DNA of 64,000 nucleotides from Oegoconia quadripuncta (lineage: Eukaryota; Arthropoda; Insecta; Lepidoptera; Autostichidae): NCBI GenBank assembly GCA_949316235.1, contig OX438747.1:27532618-27596617 (forward strand), given 5' to 3'. The notes beneath the pieces are model-generated. The model was not told the DNA's origin. It saw only the letters and a program-made list of their open reading frames with translations, and searched no databases. A program made the position numbers and the translations under genes. Below are positions 1-12,800 of this stretch, piece by piece; the stretch's first letter is position 1, and each line of letters starts with the position of its first letter.

Positions 1-269
1 TATTTAAAATTGTTTTAAACTCTTCCGTTACTCTATATCCCTTACTCTTTTGTCAATTGTCTTCCCATAATAGTGATTTATTGTTATTGTATAGTTCTTT
101 ATTTGCATACTGGTATAACCTTCAGAGGGTTAGCTGGAAAAAATCTCGTACAGAGATAAGATCGCTTTTTGTGTACACTAATCTCTGTCCAATGCTTATT
201 TAATATATGTGTATATTTTTATGTAATAAAGTGTTAATATTAATAATAAATTATAAGTATTACAGAAAT

Positions 270-885
270 TCTCCGGTCAACAAGTACAGTCGTCATTATC
301 GCAGGAAACAAGCTTTCAATTCTGTCACTGGGTGTATATGATAACCATTGTCTGTTAACAATATCGGTGTCTGTAACGCTAATTATTAACCCCTTATTAT
401 AATACTATTTAAGAAGACATACTTCAAGAACTGTCTAATAGGCATAGTCGTCATTAACTGAGTAGACATATTCTCAATTCTGTCACTGGGTGGATGATAG
501 CTGTTGTCTGTATACATTGTCGCCGCCTGCAGTCTAATTATTTATAAAACCATTCAAGACTTACTTCAAGAACTGTCTCAATATACTACTCAAGAAACGT
601 ACTTCAAGAACTGTCTAACAGGCATAGTCGTCATTATCTCAGAAGACATGTTCTCAATTCTGTCACTGGGTGTATGATGGCTAATGTCTGTAGACACTGC
701 CGTTAGTAAGCTGAATATAAACTTTAATAAGAAGATTTACTTTAAATATTATTCTTCATGATAAATTATTGGAGAAGATCACCGCTCTAACAGGCATAGT
801 TGTCATTATCTCAGTAGACATGTCTGAAATTCTGTCACTGGGTGTATGATAGCTGTTGTCTTTAGATACTGACGTCGATGGACCT
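270..885. repeat. Degenerate tandem repeat, four copies
   Basis: A block of roughly 80 bp recurs near 287, 441, 621 and 793. It has the core GTCGTCATTATC, then TTCTGTCACTGGGTGTATGA, then a TTGTCTGTA motif. The spacing is about 155-180 bp. The joins carry a repeated ACTTCAAGAACTGTCTAA segment. No coding potential was seen. It lies in the IRP1 intron that runs off the left edge. Confidence 0.6.
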
Positions 886-1138
886 AATGTTTATAGACTT
901 GGATTATTCGGTGCTACTACAATTACAGCCATCGATTCAGCATTAACCATGACGCATCAAATAACACCCTAAACGTGGTGGTGCTTTGTGTACTTCGCCG
1001 ATTTAATAAGCATTATTTATTTACATTCACAGTTTGTATCTAATACAAATGTCTATAACTTGATTATACATTTTAATAACTTCTCTAAACTGGTGCTTTG
1101 GGCATATAGAACTAATGTTAAGTGGAAAACATACTGAC

Positions 1139-4100
1139 CTTGTTGGTGAGACAGTCCTGGAAATCCTTCTTCATGACGGAGACAGACACTCGGTCCTGGG
1201 GACGCTTCGGTCCGCTCACTGACGTCACTACGGTGCTGATGTCCAGCTCTACCACCTGGAAAGTGAGGTCGCTGTATTATTACCATGATAGCAATTAACC
1301 CAGCGATAGCAACACCGTCTCATAGATCTCAGTAAGTTTATATTAGGTCCTTACCTCATTAAGACTGTTTTCTCAGTACAAACATTTTAGATTTTTTTTG
1401 GGAACGGCAAGTCCAAATTTAGCTAAACTTTGTGTGTGTTATCGGATAACATTAAGTTAAGTATAGGCATCGTTAATTTTTAAAAGTAACCACTTTATAA
1501 AAATTTCAACGAATCTAAGAAATCATTCCGGGACTGAGTCGTCAACGTGACAAAATGTCCAGTGGACGAATTGTTTAATGGTCATAAAGTACGAATAGGA
1601 AGCACATGAAAAGAGCTCTGTTCAAATTTTTTTTATTATGTGATTTAGCCCAGAAATTAAAAAATATTTCATGTGAAACCTTGAAATAATATTCAATTTT
1701 CCAAATAAAAAAACAAATTTGCTTTCAAAATCGCAGGAATTGGTACATATGATTAACGAAGAAAAAAAACTCAAATTTCATAGGTAAAGACCCAATACAT
1801 AGCTTATTTTGTTACCTTATCTATCGAGACATCAAATCGTTGTGTTTGTGGGTGTAAGGAAGGGAGAAAATGTATGGAGTAGTATGTGCGAGTGTGAGTG
1901 TGTGTATGAGTTCAGTGTATGTGTACACAATTACATAATCTATGTCAGTGCTTTCAATACTGCTGATTTGAACTGATTGCGACTCAGATGAAAAATGTCC
2001 AAATCCGAAAATTCTTCATTGTATTCTAGCAAACATCGAATCATTTGTTAGGTTTGATACCTGTTTGGTGTGGTGGTTCGCAACTCTGCCCACTATACCA
2101 AAAGGTTGCGAGTTCGAATCCCGCTAGGGGCATATGTTTGTGTGATGAATACGGACATTTGTACCCGAGTTATGGATGTTTTCATTTATAAAAGTATTTA
2201 TTTACAAAAACAAAAATGTATTTATGTAGTATATCAACCATCTGGTATCCACAACACAAGCCTATAGTTGCTTACTGTGGAACTAGATGGCGCTGTGTGT
2301 ATACTTTCCTGAGGAGGTCGGGTATAAATAAGACAGTACCTCTGAGAAGACGGGGTCTTCCGATGAGTTATTGTAGTCCCTGAACTGTTTGGTCTGGCGG
2401 AGATACTGCTCGATTAACTCAATCTTGTCCTTCGGACGACCTGCAAGTAGACATATTGCAACCTTCATGTAATGAAAAAAAAAACAGCATGCACACGTGG
2501 TTGGTGGTAGGGCAGAGATAAGATAGCCAGTCCTCCAAATGTGTTGGGCATGTCCGGGTCAGTACGCTTCCACCCTCGACATCATGTTTGTTTGTTTTTA
2601 ACCTCAATCACACCTGATGTTAAGTGAAGATGAGGTCGAAGGTGGAAGCGTACTGACCCGGAAACCCCAACACATTTGGGGGACTGGCTAACTTATCTCT
2701 GACAACCGGAACACAACAATGCTAATAACATTGCTGCTTGGGGGTAGATATAGATAAGATGGTGGTAGCTAGCCAGGCGGACATTTAAAATGCCCTACCA
2801 CCAACCAAACCGAGTACTTAAACATGTACCCCGCTGGGGATCGAACCCGCGACCTAAGAATCGTAAACCCAATGTCGTTTACATTGAGCCACAGGCCACT
2901 GGTGATAGGACACATTTTATGGTTAAAACATCAAACATCCATCTGGAGGGAACCTCTTAAAACAAATTAAACTCACTGGTCTGCGTCAGGTAGCCAAGGG
3001 AGCGCGTGTCCACCGGGAAGTGGGCGACGGTGGCCCCGAACTCTGGGCACATGTTGGCGACGGTGGCGCGGTCCGCGATGCTGAGGGCGGCCACTCCTGG
3101 GCCGAAGAACTCCACGAACTTGCCCACCACGCCCAGGGAGCGGAGGTGCTGGAATTTGAGAACACTTGACATTAACCTGATAGGTAAAATGTTTATGTAG
3201 TACAATCGGCAACACAATTAAGGTAGTACGCCTTAATGTAGGCATTTATTATGACGACCTTTTTGGTTAGAAACTTAGACCACTATACCAAAATAGCATT
3301 GTTTATTTATATATATATATATAAGTTTTATGTCACATAACAAGTATCTTTATGTATTTATTTAATTTACATAGCACATTTTAATTCATTTGACTTGTCC
3401 TGTCTTTATGCAACTAGCGACGGTAACTCGTCTGCTCTGGGTGCGACAGTAAACCAGCGCTGAGCTCTTATAGGCCAGCATATAGCTGAGTCGTTACCCT
3501 TTCGCTACTGCGACACTTATCTGAGTGTTCTGTTATTTTACTTGCCTAACAATTGTTGTATATGTGTCAAAGTGGCGAATAAACAGTTTCTTTCTTTCTT
3601 TCTTTCAATGTGCAATCTAAAAATAGTTTCACTGATAGTTTTAGGCCTTACATCAAATCTTTAAAACTTTTAATGTTGCCTAGCCTTTTTATACATATAC
3701 GAAGTGGCGCTTTTTGTCAAAACTAACTTCCTTAATTTCGTAATATAAAAACCTTTTTTTAAAAGAGCGAGCTCTCGATATTCTTGCTTGTTCTTCTCAG
3801 GGGAAAATTGCCTTTTGAACAAGTAGTAGCATTTAAAATGTAAAATCTGACTATTTTAAGTGTACCATGTGTACCTACAAAATAAAGCATTTTTTGATAA
3901 CAGCCATCTCTTTGTGCCTGTTTCACAAGTCCATAACATGAATTTAAGGGACAGACAAAAGCTCTCGTTTGACAGCTTCTACAACAGCAATTGATTTGCC
4001 TTGCAAATCCAAATATTCAATAAAACACCTTTCTCCATAAAAGACGAACCCCTTCCTGTCTTTAAACGTAGGTTATTTGTCATATTGGTAAAAAAAAATG

Positions 4101-7100
4101 TTCAATTTGAAATTCAGTAATTACATAGTATAACGTTTGACATTCTATATTAATAATTTAATTTGAAATTTGATATTAATGAAAGAGTGAAATTGACATT
4201 CTCTATAATTTGACATTTTATTTTTATTATTAATAATTATATAATTATAATTATTTATTTTTTATCTCCTAAGTTTTCGTCATTTAATGCTTGCTTGCAA
4301 GTAGCTTGTAGCCAATAGTATTGTAGTGTGCAACAACTTCTGACGTGTTATGCGTTCTGTTATCAGTGAATGCACGAGGTGGAGACTGAAAAACAGCTAT
4401 TTTGCTGAGGCTCCAACATATTTGTCCACTACGTGACAAAATGTTACTATAATTAATGATCATGTAGTATAATTTTTTTAAGTGGATGAACAAATATCTT
4501 TTTATTTATTTATTTTATTTCCACATTGACATTTCTATATTCCTTTGTAGTTGATGATTAATTGTTATTAATTTTACGACTAGCTAAATTATGTATTGGT
4601 ATGTTTTCTAACTTGATTTGTAACTTTGAAAAGGTACTTACTAGTTCTTATCCACAAAAATTTCGTTTGGCACAAAAGCGATTAATTGTTATGCATGCTG
4701 ATTATCTTTGTATGAAACTTTAATATTGTCCAATATTTGCACGTCATTGTAATGATTGAATTAGGCGGATCTTATTCAAATTCAAAAATGTTTTATTTCG
4801 TAAGTTATAAGAATAACATTTGAAATCGTCATGTCATAAAGTTATCGCTCATTCACTAGGCAGTCTCCCCAGAGAAGAACGAGCAAGAAACTCAGGGGTT
4901 GCTCTTTTTAAATAAGCCAATACAAATACAATTTGGAATAATTGTTAAATTTATGATTCGACAAAGAAAAATAAGAATAGAATTTACTGGATATTGCCGA
5001 GCGGTTCATGTCCACGCATTCTTATCATCCAGATAGTCAGAAATTTTATAATAGCCTTTGACACATAGTTTCTGTTTAATGGTTGTTTTAAAGTTATTTA
5101 AAGGCAAATTTTGAATACTTTATTATAAAAGCGTATACATTGTCCCTTGAATGACTTAGTGACTTTGTGTAAGCGACTGCTATGGACAGCAAGTTTATTT
5201 TTATATCTTGTATTTACATTGCGTATTTCACAATTTTTCCTAAACAAATGCAGATTCTTTCTTACGTACATTAAGTTTTCGTAAATATATTGCGAACTAT
5301 ATATATATTATAATATTACTGTAACAACAGCCAAACAATAAATCATATTCTATTCTAGAAAAAAGGTCCCGAGTTTCGAATCCCGCTAGGGACATATATT
5401 TGTATTTTTATTTATACCGGATGAGTTTTTTTTTTAAGGAAAAAAATAGGGCATATTAGGTAAGTGAAATAGAAGTTATAAGTACTTTAATTTATTGTTT
5501 TCAAAACCAAAATTTCAACCGCCTCCGTGGCTTAATGTAAACAACACTGGGTTTACGATTCGAAGGTCACGGGTTCGATCCCCAGCGGGGTACATGTTTA
5601 AGTACTCGGTTTGGTTGGTGGTAGGGCATTTTAAATGTCCGCCTGGCTAGCTACCACCATCTTATCTAAATCTGCCGCCAAGCAGCAATGTTAATAGCAT
5701 TGTTGTGTTCCGGTTGTCAGAGATAAGATAGTCAGTCCACCAAATGTGTTGGGGTTTCCAAGTCAGTACGCTTCCACCTTCGACCTCATCTTCACTTAAC
5801 ATCAGGTGTGATTGAGGTCAACTACGAATACGAAAAAAAAACATTCAAACTTTCACAGTGATAATATTACTTGGGATTCACCTTAGTGATAGTCAGAACT
5901 AGGTCAGTGGAAGTGACCAGTGGGTCCAGTTCTCCCACCAGCTTGTACCCCACCACTTTGGGTAGCAGCATGCTGATTGGTTGACTCAACATCACGGCCT
6001 CCGCTTCGATGCCTGAAACATATGTAAAAATCATTGATTTTTATGCTTTAAGATATGGTCGCGCGAACAAATATTTATCGCGCTTTTCTAAGTTAGTAAA
6101 AGAGGCTTGTTACAATTTAGTATGTCAATAAAGAGATTATTATTATTAACAAAAAAAAAATACAATAATTAAGCTTGTTCTTGTTTAACCATGTTGTGTA
6201 CACATGCTTTGAATTCCAATCTAGTTCGAATCTAAGTGAACTTTAAGCTCTTCTCATGTACGATTGTAATCTGTTTTGTGTACCAATAAATAAAATTTGT
6301 CGTCAATGTATACCTTATAACGTTGTCACTTACCGCCAACACCCCATCCCACGACGCCAAGCCCATTGATCATGGTGGTGTGGCTGTCAGTACCAACCAC
6401 CGAATCAGGGTACAGCACCCCATCGGTGAACACCACTCGGGCTAGATACTCTAAGTTCACCTGGAAATAATAACTCATCATCATCAACAGCCTTACACCA
6501 CTGTTTGGGCACTGTCTCCTCTCACTGGGAGTGGGTATGGGCCATGACGCTGGTCCGGTGCGGTGAATTTAATAAACCTCCGAGAAGACAAATGATTATA
6601 TCATCCAGGTAGACCAAATCAACTGTTTGTAAAGCTAAATATATTCGAAACCTTCACCCACTCACTACTCATTCACTCACTAACTCATAAACTCACTAAC
6701 GCATTCACTCACTAACTCATTCACTCACTAATTTCGTAACTCACTCAGTCAGCGAACGCCTTCACTCACTCACTCACTCACAAACTCCCTAACTCACTCA
6801 CTCAGTCTACGCCTTTACTCACTCACACAGTCAACGCTTTAACTCACTAACTCCCTAACTCACTCACTCACTCCCTAACTCACTCACTCACTCACTCACT
6901 CACTCACTCACTCACACACTCACTCCACACTCACTCCACACCCACCCACTCACTCACTCACTCACTCACACACTCACTCCACACCCACCCACTCACTCAC
7001 TCACTCACTCACTCACTCACTCACTCACACCCACAACACCTGGAGAATATAAGTTGATCTCACCTGATGTACAATCCCGGACCCTGGCGGCACTATCAGC

Positions 7101-9837
7101 ATGTTGTCGAACGCTTGGGCACCCCACTGAAACCAATATACTACGTGATTTTCGGCGTCACCTCTATAATGTCTCATAAGTATTTCATTTCAAAACAAAC
7201 AACAATCTCGTAGTTGACAATGCATGGGATACGCATCGGCTATTTTTTTATTTTTTTTTATGCACAACAGATTAGTAGTTGACCTCAATCACACCTGATG
7301 TTAAGTGAAGACGAGGTCGAAGGTGGAAGCGTACTGACCCGGAAACCCCAACACATTTGGGGGATTGGCTTTCTTATCTCTGACAACCGGAACACAACAA
7401 TGCTATTAACATTGCTGCTTGGCGACAGATTTAGATAAGATGGTGGTAGCTAGCCAGGCGGACATTTAAAATGCCCTACCACCAACCAAACCGAGTACTT
7501 AAACATGTACCCCGCTGGGGATCGAACCCGCGACCTCCGAATCGTAAACCCAATGTTGTTTACATTGAGCCACGGAGGCGGTTAATGTCGGAAATCAAGT
7601 GATTGTCTTTATGAGAAACCAGATTGTGTCCAAAGAAGGCTCGTCTGGCTGTTCATGGCGGGGAGCTGGTTCCAACATTGATTTACGGGAGTGAATACTG
7701 GGTATGGCAGAAGATGAATGAAAGTAGAATTAATGAAGTGGAATTGAGATCATTAAGAAGTATGAGTGGGGTGCCTTTGAAAGATACAATCAGGAATAGT
7801 GTAATTAGGGAGTTAAGCAGTGTGAATGAAGACGTAGTGACAAAGATTGAAAAAGATATGCTGATATGGTTCGGACATGTGGAGAGGACTCGATGCGAAT
7901 GTGGATGTTAGTGTTGGTAGGGGAAGACCACGGCGAACGTACCATGATCAAATCGGGGACGTCTTAAAGAAAAGCCAAGTCAAGAGAATCTTAAAACGAC
8001 GAGCATGTATGTACTGAGATTGAACGAAGCAAAAGAGGTGTGTCAGGATCGTAGCAAGTTAGTCTGTGGACTCTGCCTACCGCTACGGGAAACAGCCGTG
8101 ACATTACATATGTACTTCCATGCTGTTATTATCCCTAGAGCGAAAGGAATATTGAGTAATCATTTATAAGGTCGCACGCCAACGAGATGTGTCGCCTAAA
8201 CATGGCGGATAAAATGGTTGTCACATTTTATCCGCCACGCTTTTATAATAACGTTCCAGTAGACATTCAAAATTTGCCTTTAAATAAATTTAAAGCAATA
8301 ATAAAACAGAAATTATTAGCAAAAGGCTATTATAAAATCACTGACTATTTGAATGATAAGCAAGCATGGACATAGCTGTCTTTTTATTCATATAATTATG
8401 AAATCACAAATTGTAACCCATAATCTTTAAAAGAGCAACCCTAGAGTTTCTTGCTCGTTCTTCTCCGGGGAGTCAGCTTTGTGAATGAGCCGTAAATTTA
8501 AATGTAATATTAATAGTGACGTTTACAAGTGATAATTTTATCCTATGAAATAAAATATTTTGATTTGATTTGATTTGATTCAAATAATTTTCTTGTGTTT
8601 CAAGTTCCTCTTGGCACGACAGGGCATTCACCTATTCTTTCACTTAGTCAAAGTAATTGCGTCTATGTCGTCCCCTTCCTCTGTTTCCTTCAATCTTTGC
8701 CTCAATTATGTGCTTCAATAAAATTCGTATTTTTTTTTTATATATGAGAGGGCGGCAAACGAGCATGCGGGTCACCTGATGCGGTATTAAGTGACCTATC
8801 ATCTTTCCTCTTTAGTTCTCAACTGTGGCCAAAAGACATCTCTTCTCCTTTATTTTGATAAAGGAGAAGAGATGTTTTCAATTGATTTGTCAACTGTATT
8901 AAAAGTTAAATATATTCGAAAAGACCTAACCTATTTCATAAAACATGGCTGAGACCTTTGCCCCTAAATAAAAAAAACCGCACTAAAATCAGACCACGCG
9001 ACTATTGAGTCGGGGGTCAAAAGACGTAAGTATTCCGATACGCGTAGATAATTAATTACCTTCAAGAACTGGAATCGCTCCTTGTTCCTTTTGAACTCTA
9101 ACTCTTGATTTTTGGACAATGCGTCTGGTCTGGAAATACAAAAAAAAAATACTAAAAAAAAAGTTCCCGCACCGCCGGTACCAGGCGAACATAACCGAGG
9201 GAGAGTCACTCTGCATGCTCTACTGAAGGTAGACGGTACCTTACGTGACTCTATTACTACCTTTGACCACAAACTAATGCCCGCCGGTGCCAGGCTAACA
9301 TAACCGGGCGAGTGTCGCTCTGCACGGCGCCTACTGAAAGTAGACGGTGTCCCACGTGACTCTATTGCTACCTTGGATCCCAGACTGACGGGGATGTGAG
9401 GTTGATACTCACGACCTAGCGAAGTCCACTTGTACAGAGTGGTCGATGACCAGATCAGCAGGGCATATAGGGTTGATTTTGTCAGGATTGCCGCCCAGAT
9501 TTTTGACGGCGTCACGCATAGCGGCGAAGTCCACCACGGCCGGCACCCCAGTCAGATCCTGTAAGTTACAGAAAAACATAAAAAAAACATACTGAAAAAC
9601 TTACTGAAGAATGACTTGACTGTGACTAGACTAATACTAAGTACCTCCAATGTACAATAATTTGGAGCCTGTTTTAGCCTGAGTTTCTCTTTCATACCAG
9701 TTCTCGCATTTATTCCTCTCGCACTTCCATTCCTCATACTTGTCTTTCTGTCATTCATCGTCGCATTCTTTCTTTTGCAGGTGGGTGCCTGCCTACTCTG
9801 ACCTAGTCTGTTCTAGCTAATTTATTATTTTTCAGGT

Positions 9838-9872
<35 letters not shown>

Positions 9873-12800
9873 TCAGGTTAATAGAGTAAGAGACACAAGT
9901 TTATCTTTTTAGACTAGACTTTGTATAGGCCAAGTATACGACAACATACTTATTTTGACCGAGACTGACTTACAAACTGAAGAAACAAGACATGGCTGTA
10001 TGGGCTTAGACCCCTTTGCCTTATCCGAGAGGAGTGAATAAAACAAAAAAAAATTTTTTTCGAAAAAAAAAAAACAAGGCTGTTCAAGACATAACTTCCT
10101 TGGTCCAAGGAGTTTTTAACTATAAAATTTGACAGATCAAACAGAATATTCCTTCGAAAAATATGTAACAAAAAACTTGTATGTATGTCTTAGCTATTGA
10201 CTCTCCTTTGCCTACGGAAAATATCTAAAAAAAAATAGGTGATTTTTACTGCGAAATTTATAATTTTTTTTTAACCTCGGAGGTGTATAGCGTATTACCT
10301 CGGGGAGAAAAATGTCTTAGCCTTGGTCAGACTTGAATCCTTCGCTTCATTCAGGATTCTTACCATAATTGCCTATCTTCGTTCGGGAATTAACCTTCAT
10401 TTATCGTTTGCCGCCCTCTCATATAAAAAAAAAAATCGCTCTATCCCTTTATCCCCTTAGAGCATAATCTACTACACTAACTACATACCTGTAATATCAC
10501 CCTGGCCGGCTTAAACGCGATCTCGACACCACCTTCGACCTTCTGGTTTTTCTCCCAATCGAGAACATTCTTGACATCCTTCTCGAGGACCTGGAAGTTG
10601 TCGCAGTTGCGCACGCACGACTCCAGAAGCACCCTGATGCTGTAGGGGAGACGCTCTGTAGAAAGTAGAGGAAGAAAGATAAGTTTATCACTCCACTCGG
10701 AGAAGGCAAAGGGATCTAAGCCCATGTCTTATTTATCTTATTTCTTCTGTTTATAAGTCAGTCTCAGTCAAAACAAGTAATTCGTAGTATACTTGGCGTA
10801 TACAGAGTCTAGTCACGGTCAAGTCATTCTTCAGTAAAGTGGCAGAATACTTTAATTTACACTTCCCTTCACTTGTACACCATCACTAACTTTTGCTGCA
10901 CAATATCCTGCCATTATTAAGCTTCAAAAGTCAAAATGCACAAATTATAAGAATTATAAACAAAAATGCAACTTCACTCGCCGAGATCCCGCCAAAAAGC
11001 CGAAGATAGATAACTTTATAACTAATGATATAATTTAATTTAAACTTTCTGTAAATGTATTTTCTTTTCTGTTGTACAACAAAGTGTATTTGTATTGTAT
11101 AATTAGACTGAATATCGCCGAGCGGTCTATATCCGTTCTTGCTTCTTATCATCCAGATAGTCAGAAATTTAATAATTAATAACAGCCTTTTGTAAATAAT
11201 ATCTGTTTTAAGATGATCATGATCTTCATATCAGCCAAAAGACGTCCACTGCTGGACAAAAACCTCCCCCAAAGATCTCCACAACGATCGGTCCTGCGCT
11301 GCCGGGTGAAGATGGCGTTGAATTTATTTAAAGGCAAATGTCTATCGGAACCTTATTATAAAAGTATATACATTGCCCTTTTAAATTATTTAGTAACTTT
11401 GTGTAAACGGTTGATATGAACAGCAAGTTTATTTTTATATCTTGTATTATCCATCATTTCATAAGTCCTTGTTGTGCATGCTCGTTTGTCATAGAATGAA
11501 AATGAAAAGGAAGAAGGAAGCTTATTAAGAAAGCATATTATAAAATATCAGATTATTTAGATGATAAACATTCATGGACATAACCAGCCCGTTTGCATAA
11601 CCAGGTTATTTCACAATTAATAATGAAATATTAATATAAAATAATAAATAATTTTGTAATAGAAACACCTTTTTTTTTAAAGAGCAACCTCTCGAGATTC
11701 TTGCTTGTTCTTCTCAGGGGAAAATTGCTTTTTGAACAAGCAGTAGCTTTAAAAATGTAAAATCTGACCCATAAGTGTACCCTGTGTACCTACAAAATAA
11801 AGCATTTTTGATTTGATTTGGATGAGATTGCAAAAAGGGCTACTCACACTCCTTTGGAATACCAGCTGATATATTTGTTATCAAAAGATTACATTGCAGT
11901 CATAAAATCTGTGCGTATCTTTGTTATTGTACAATGTTATCTCCGACTGAAGGCCGCGTGGCAACCCTGTGTGAAGGCACGCCCCTCATATCGTGCAGTA
12001 AGCGAACGATGTACTTGCCAATTTAGTTCCTAATATTTTGCACATTTATTCTTGACGCATTTCATGTTGAAATTAGGCAAAAAAAACCTGTTACATACAA
12101 ATCAAATCATAATGTGATAATAGTTTTAGTTATGTTTATTGTTTACCAAACGTTGTATTTCTCCATCCATACATGGTAACCTAACAGAAGGGCCCTTCCA
12201 ACCTAACCAACAGATGTCGGGGTGCCCCGAACTACCGTGCTCGCTTCATTCGCACCCGCTATAAACGTTTTGTGTAGTACTTACCTACGTTCATATAAAT
12301 TATTGTTTACCCTACCAACCGAGACTAAACCGAAAGATCTAGACTGTCTCCTAAAAAGAAATAACAATAATTTAGATGAACGTAGGTAAGTACTACACAA
12401 AACGTTTATAGCGGGTGCGAGTGAAGCGAGCACGGGAGTTCGGGGCACCCCGACATCTTGCGTCCCAAGTTTCGTCGTCTTTCACTAGGCCAAACAACTA
12501 TTAAACGAATAACGTTTCGTCATTGTTTCTACCAAATGAAACGTTGTCATACAAAAATTTGCTAATCGTTAGTTGTCAAAGTGAAACAGGCGAAACGTTG
12601 GCTGGCAAGTGATAACCGAACCAAACAATTTTCGGCGAAAAGGCAGGATCCTTTTTGTATCCTTTACTCATATGTGTACATTATATTTGTGATCCTGCAA
12701 TATACATGCTGAATACTCAAAAAAAATTTACCATATTTCTCTCCAAACGACGCGAGATCATAATACTTGTATGATTTCCCGTTCACCTCCAGGGTCTTCA

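Noticed and set aside
1139..1255. Loss of an iron-sulfur cysteine at the SGPKRPQ segment of IRP1
   Set aside because: The cluster ligands of this family lie in the later SCTN and GCxTC motifs, which are beyond the window. The cysteines near SGPKRPQ in some species are not ligands.
2059..2160. tRNA-like A and B boxes suggesting tRNA genes (also at 5519, 33864, 48933 and other SINEs)
   Set aside because: The heads do not fold into full cloverleafs by eye and are followed by repeated SINE bodies. They are SINE promoters, not tRNA genes.
3006..3200. Plus-strand frame opposite IRP1 exon 9
   Set aside because: It is the complement of a conserved aconitase exon and has no independent support.
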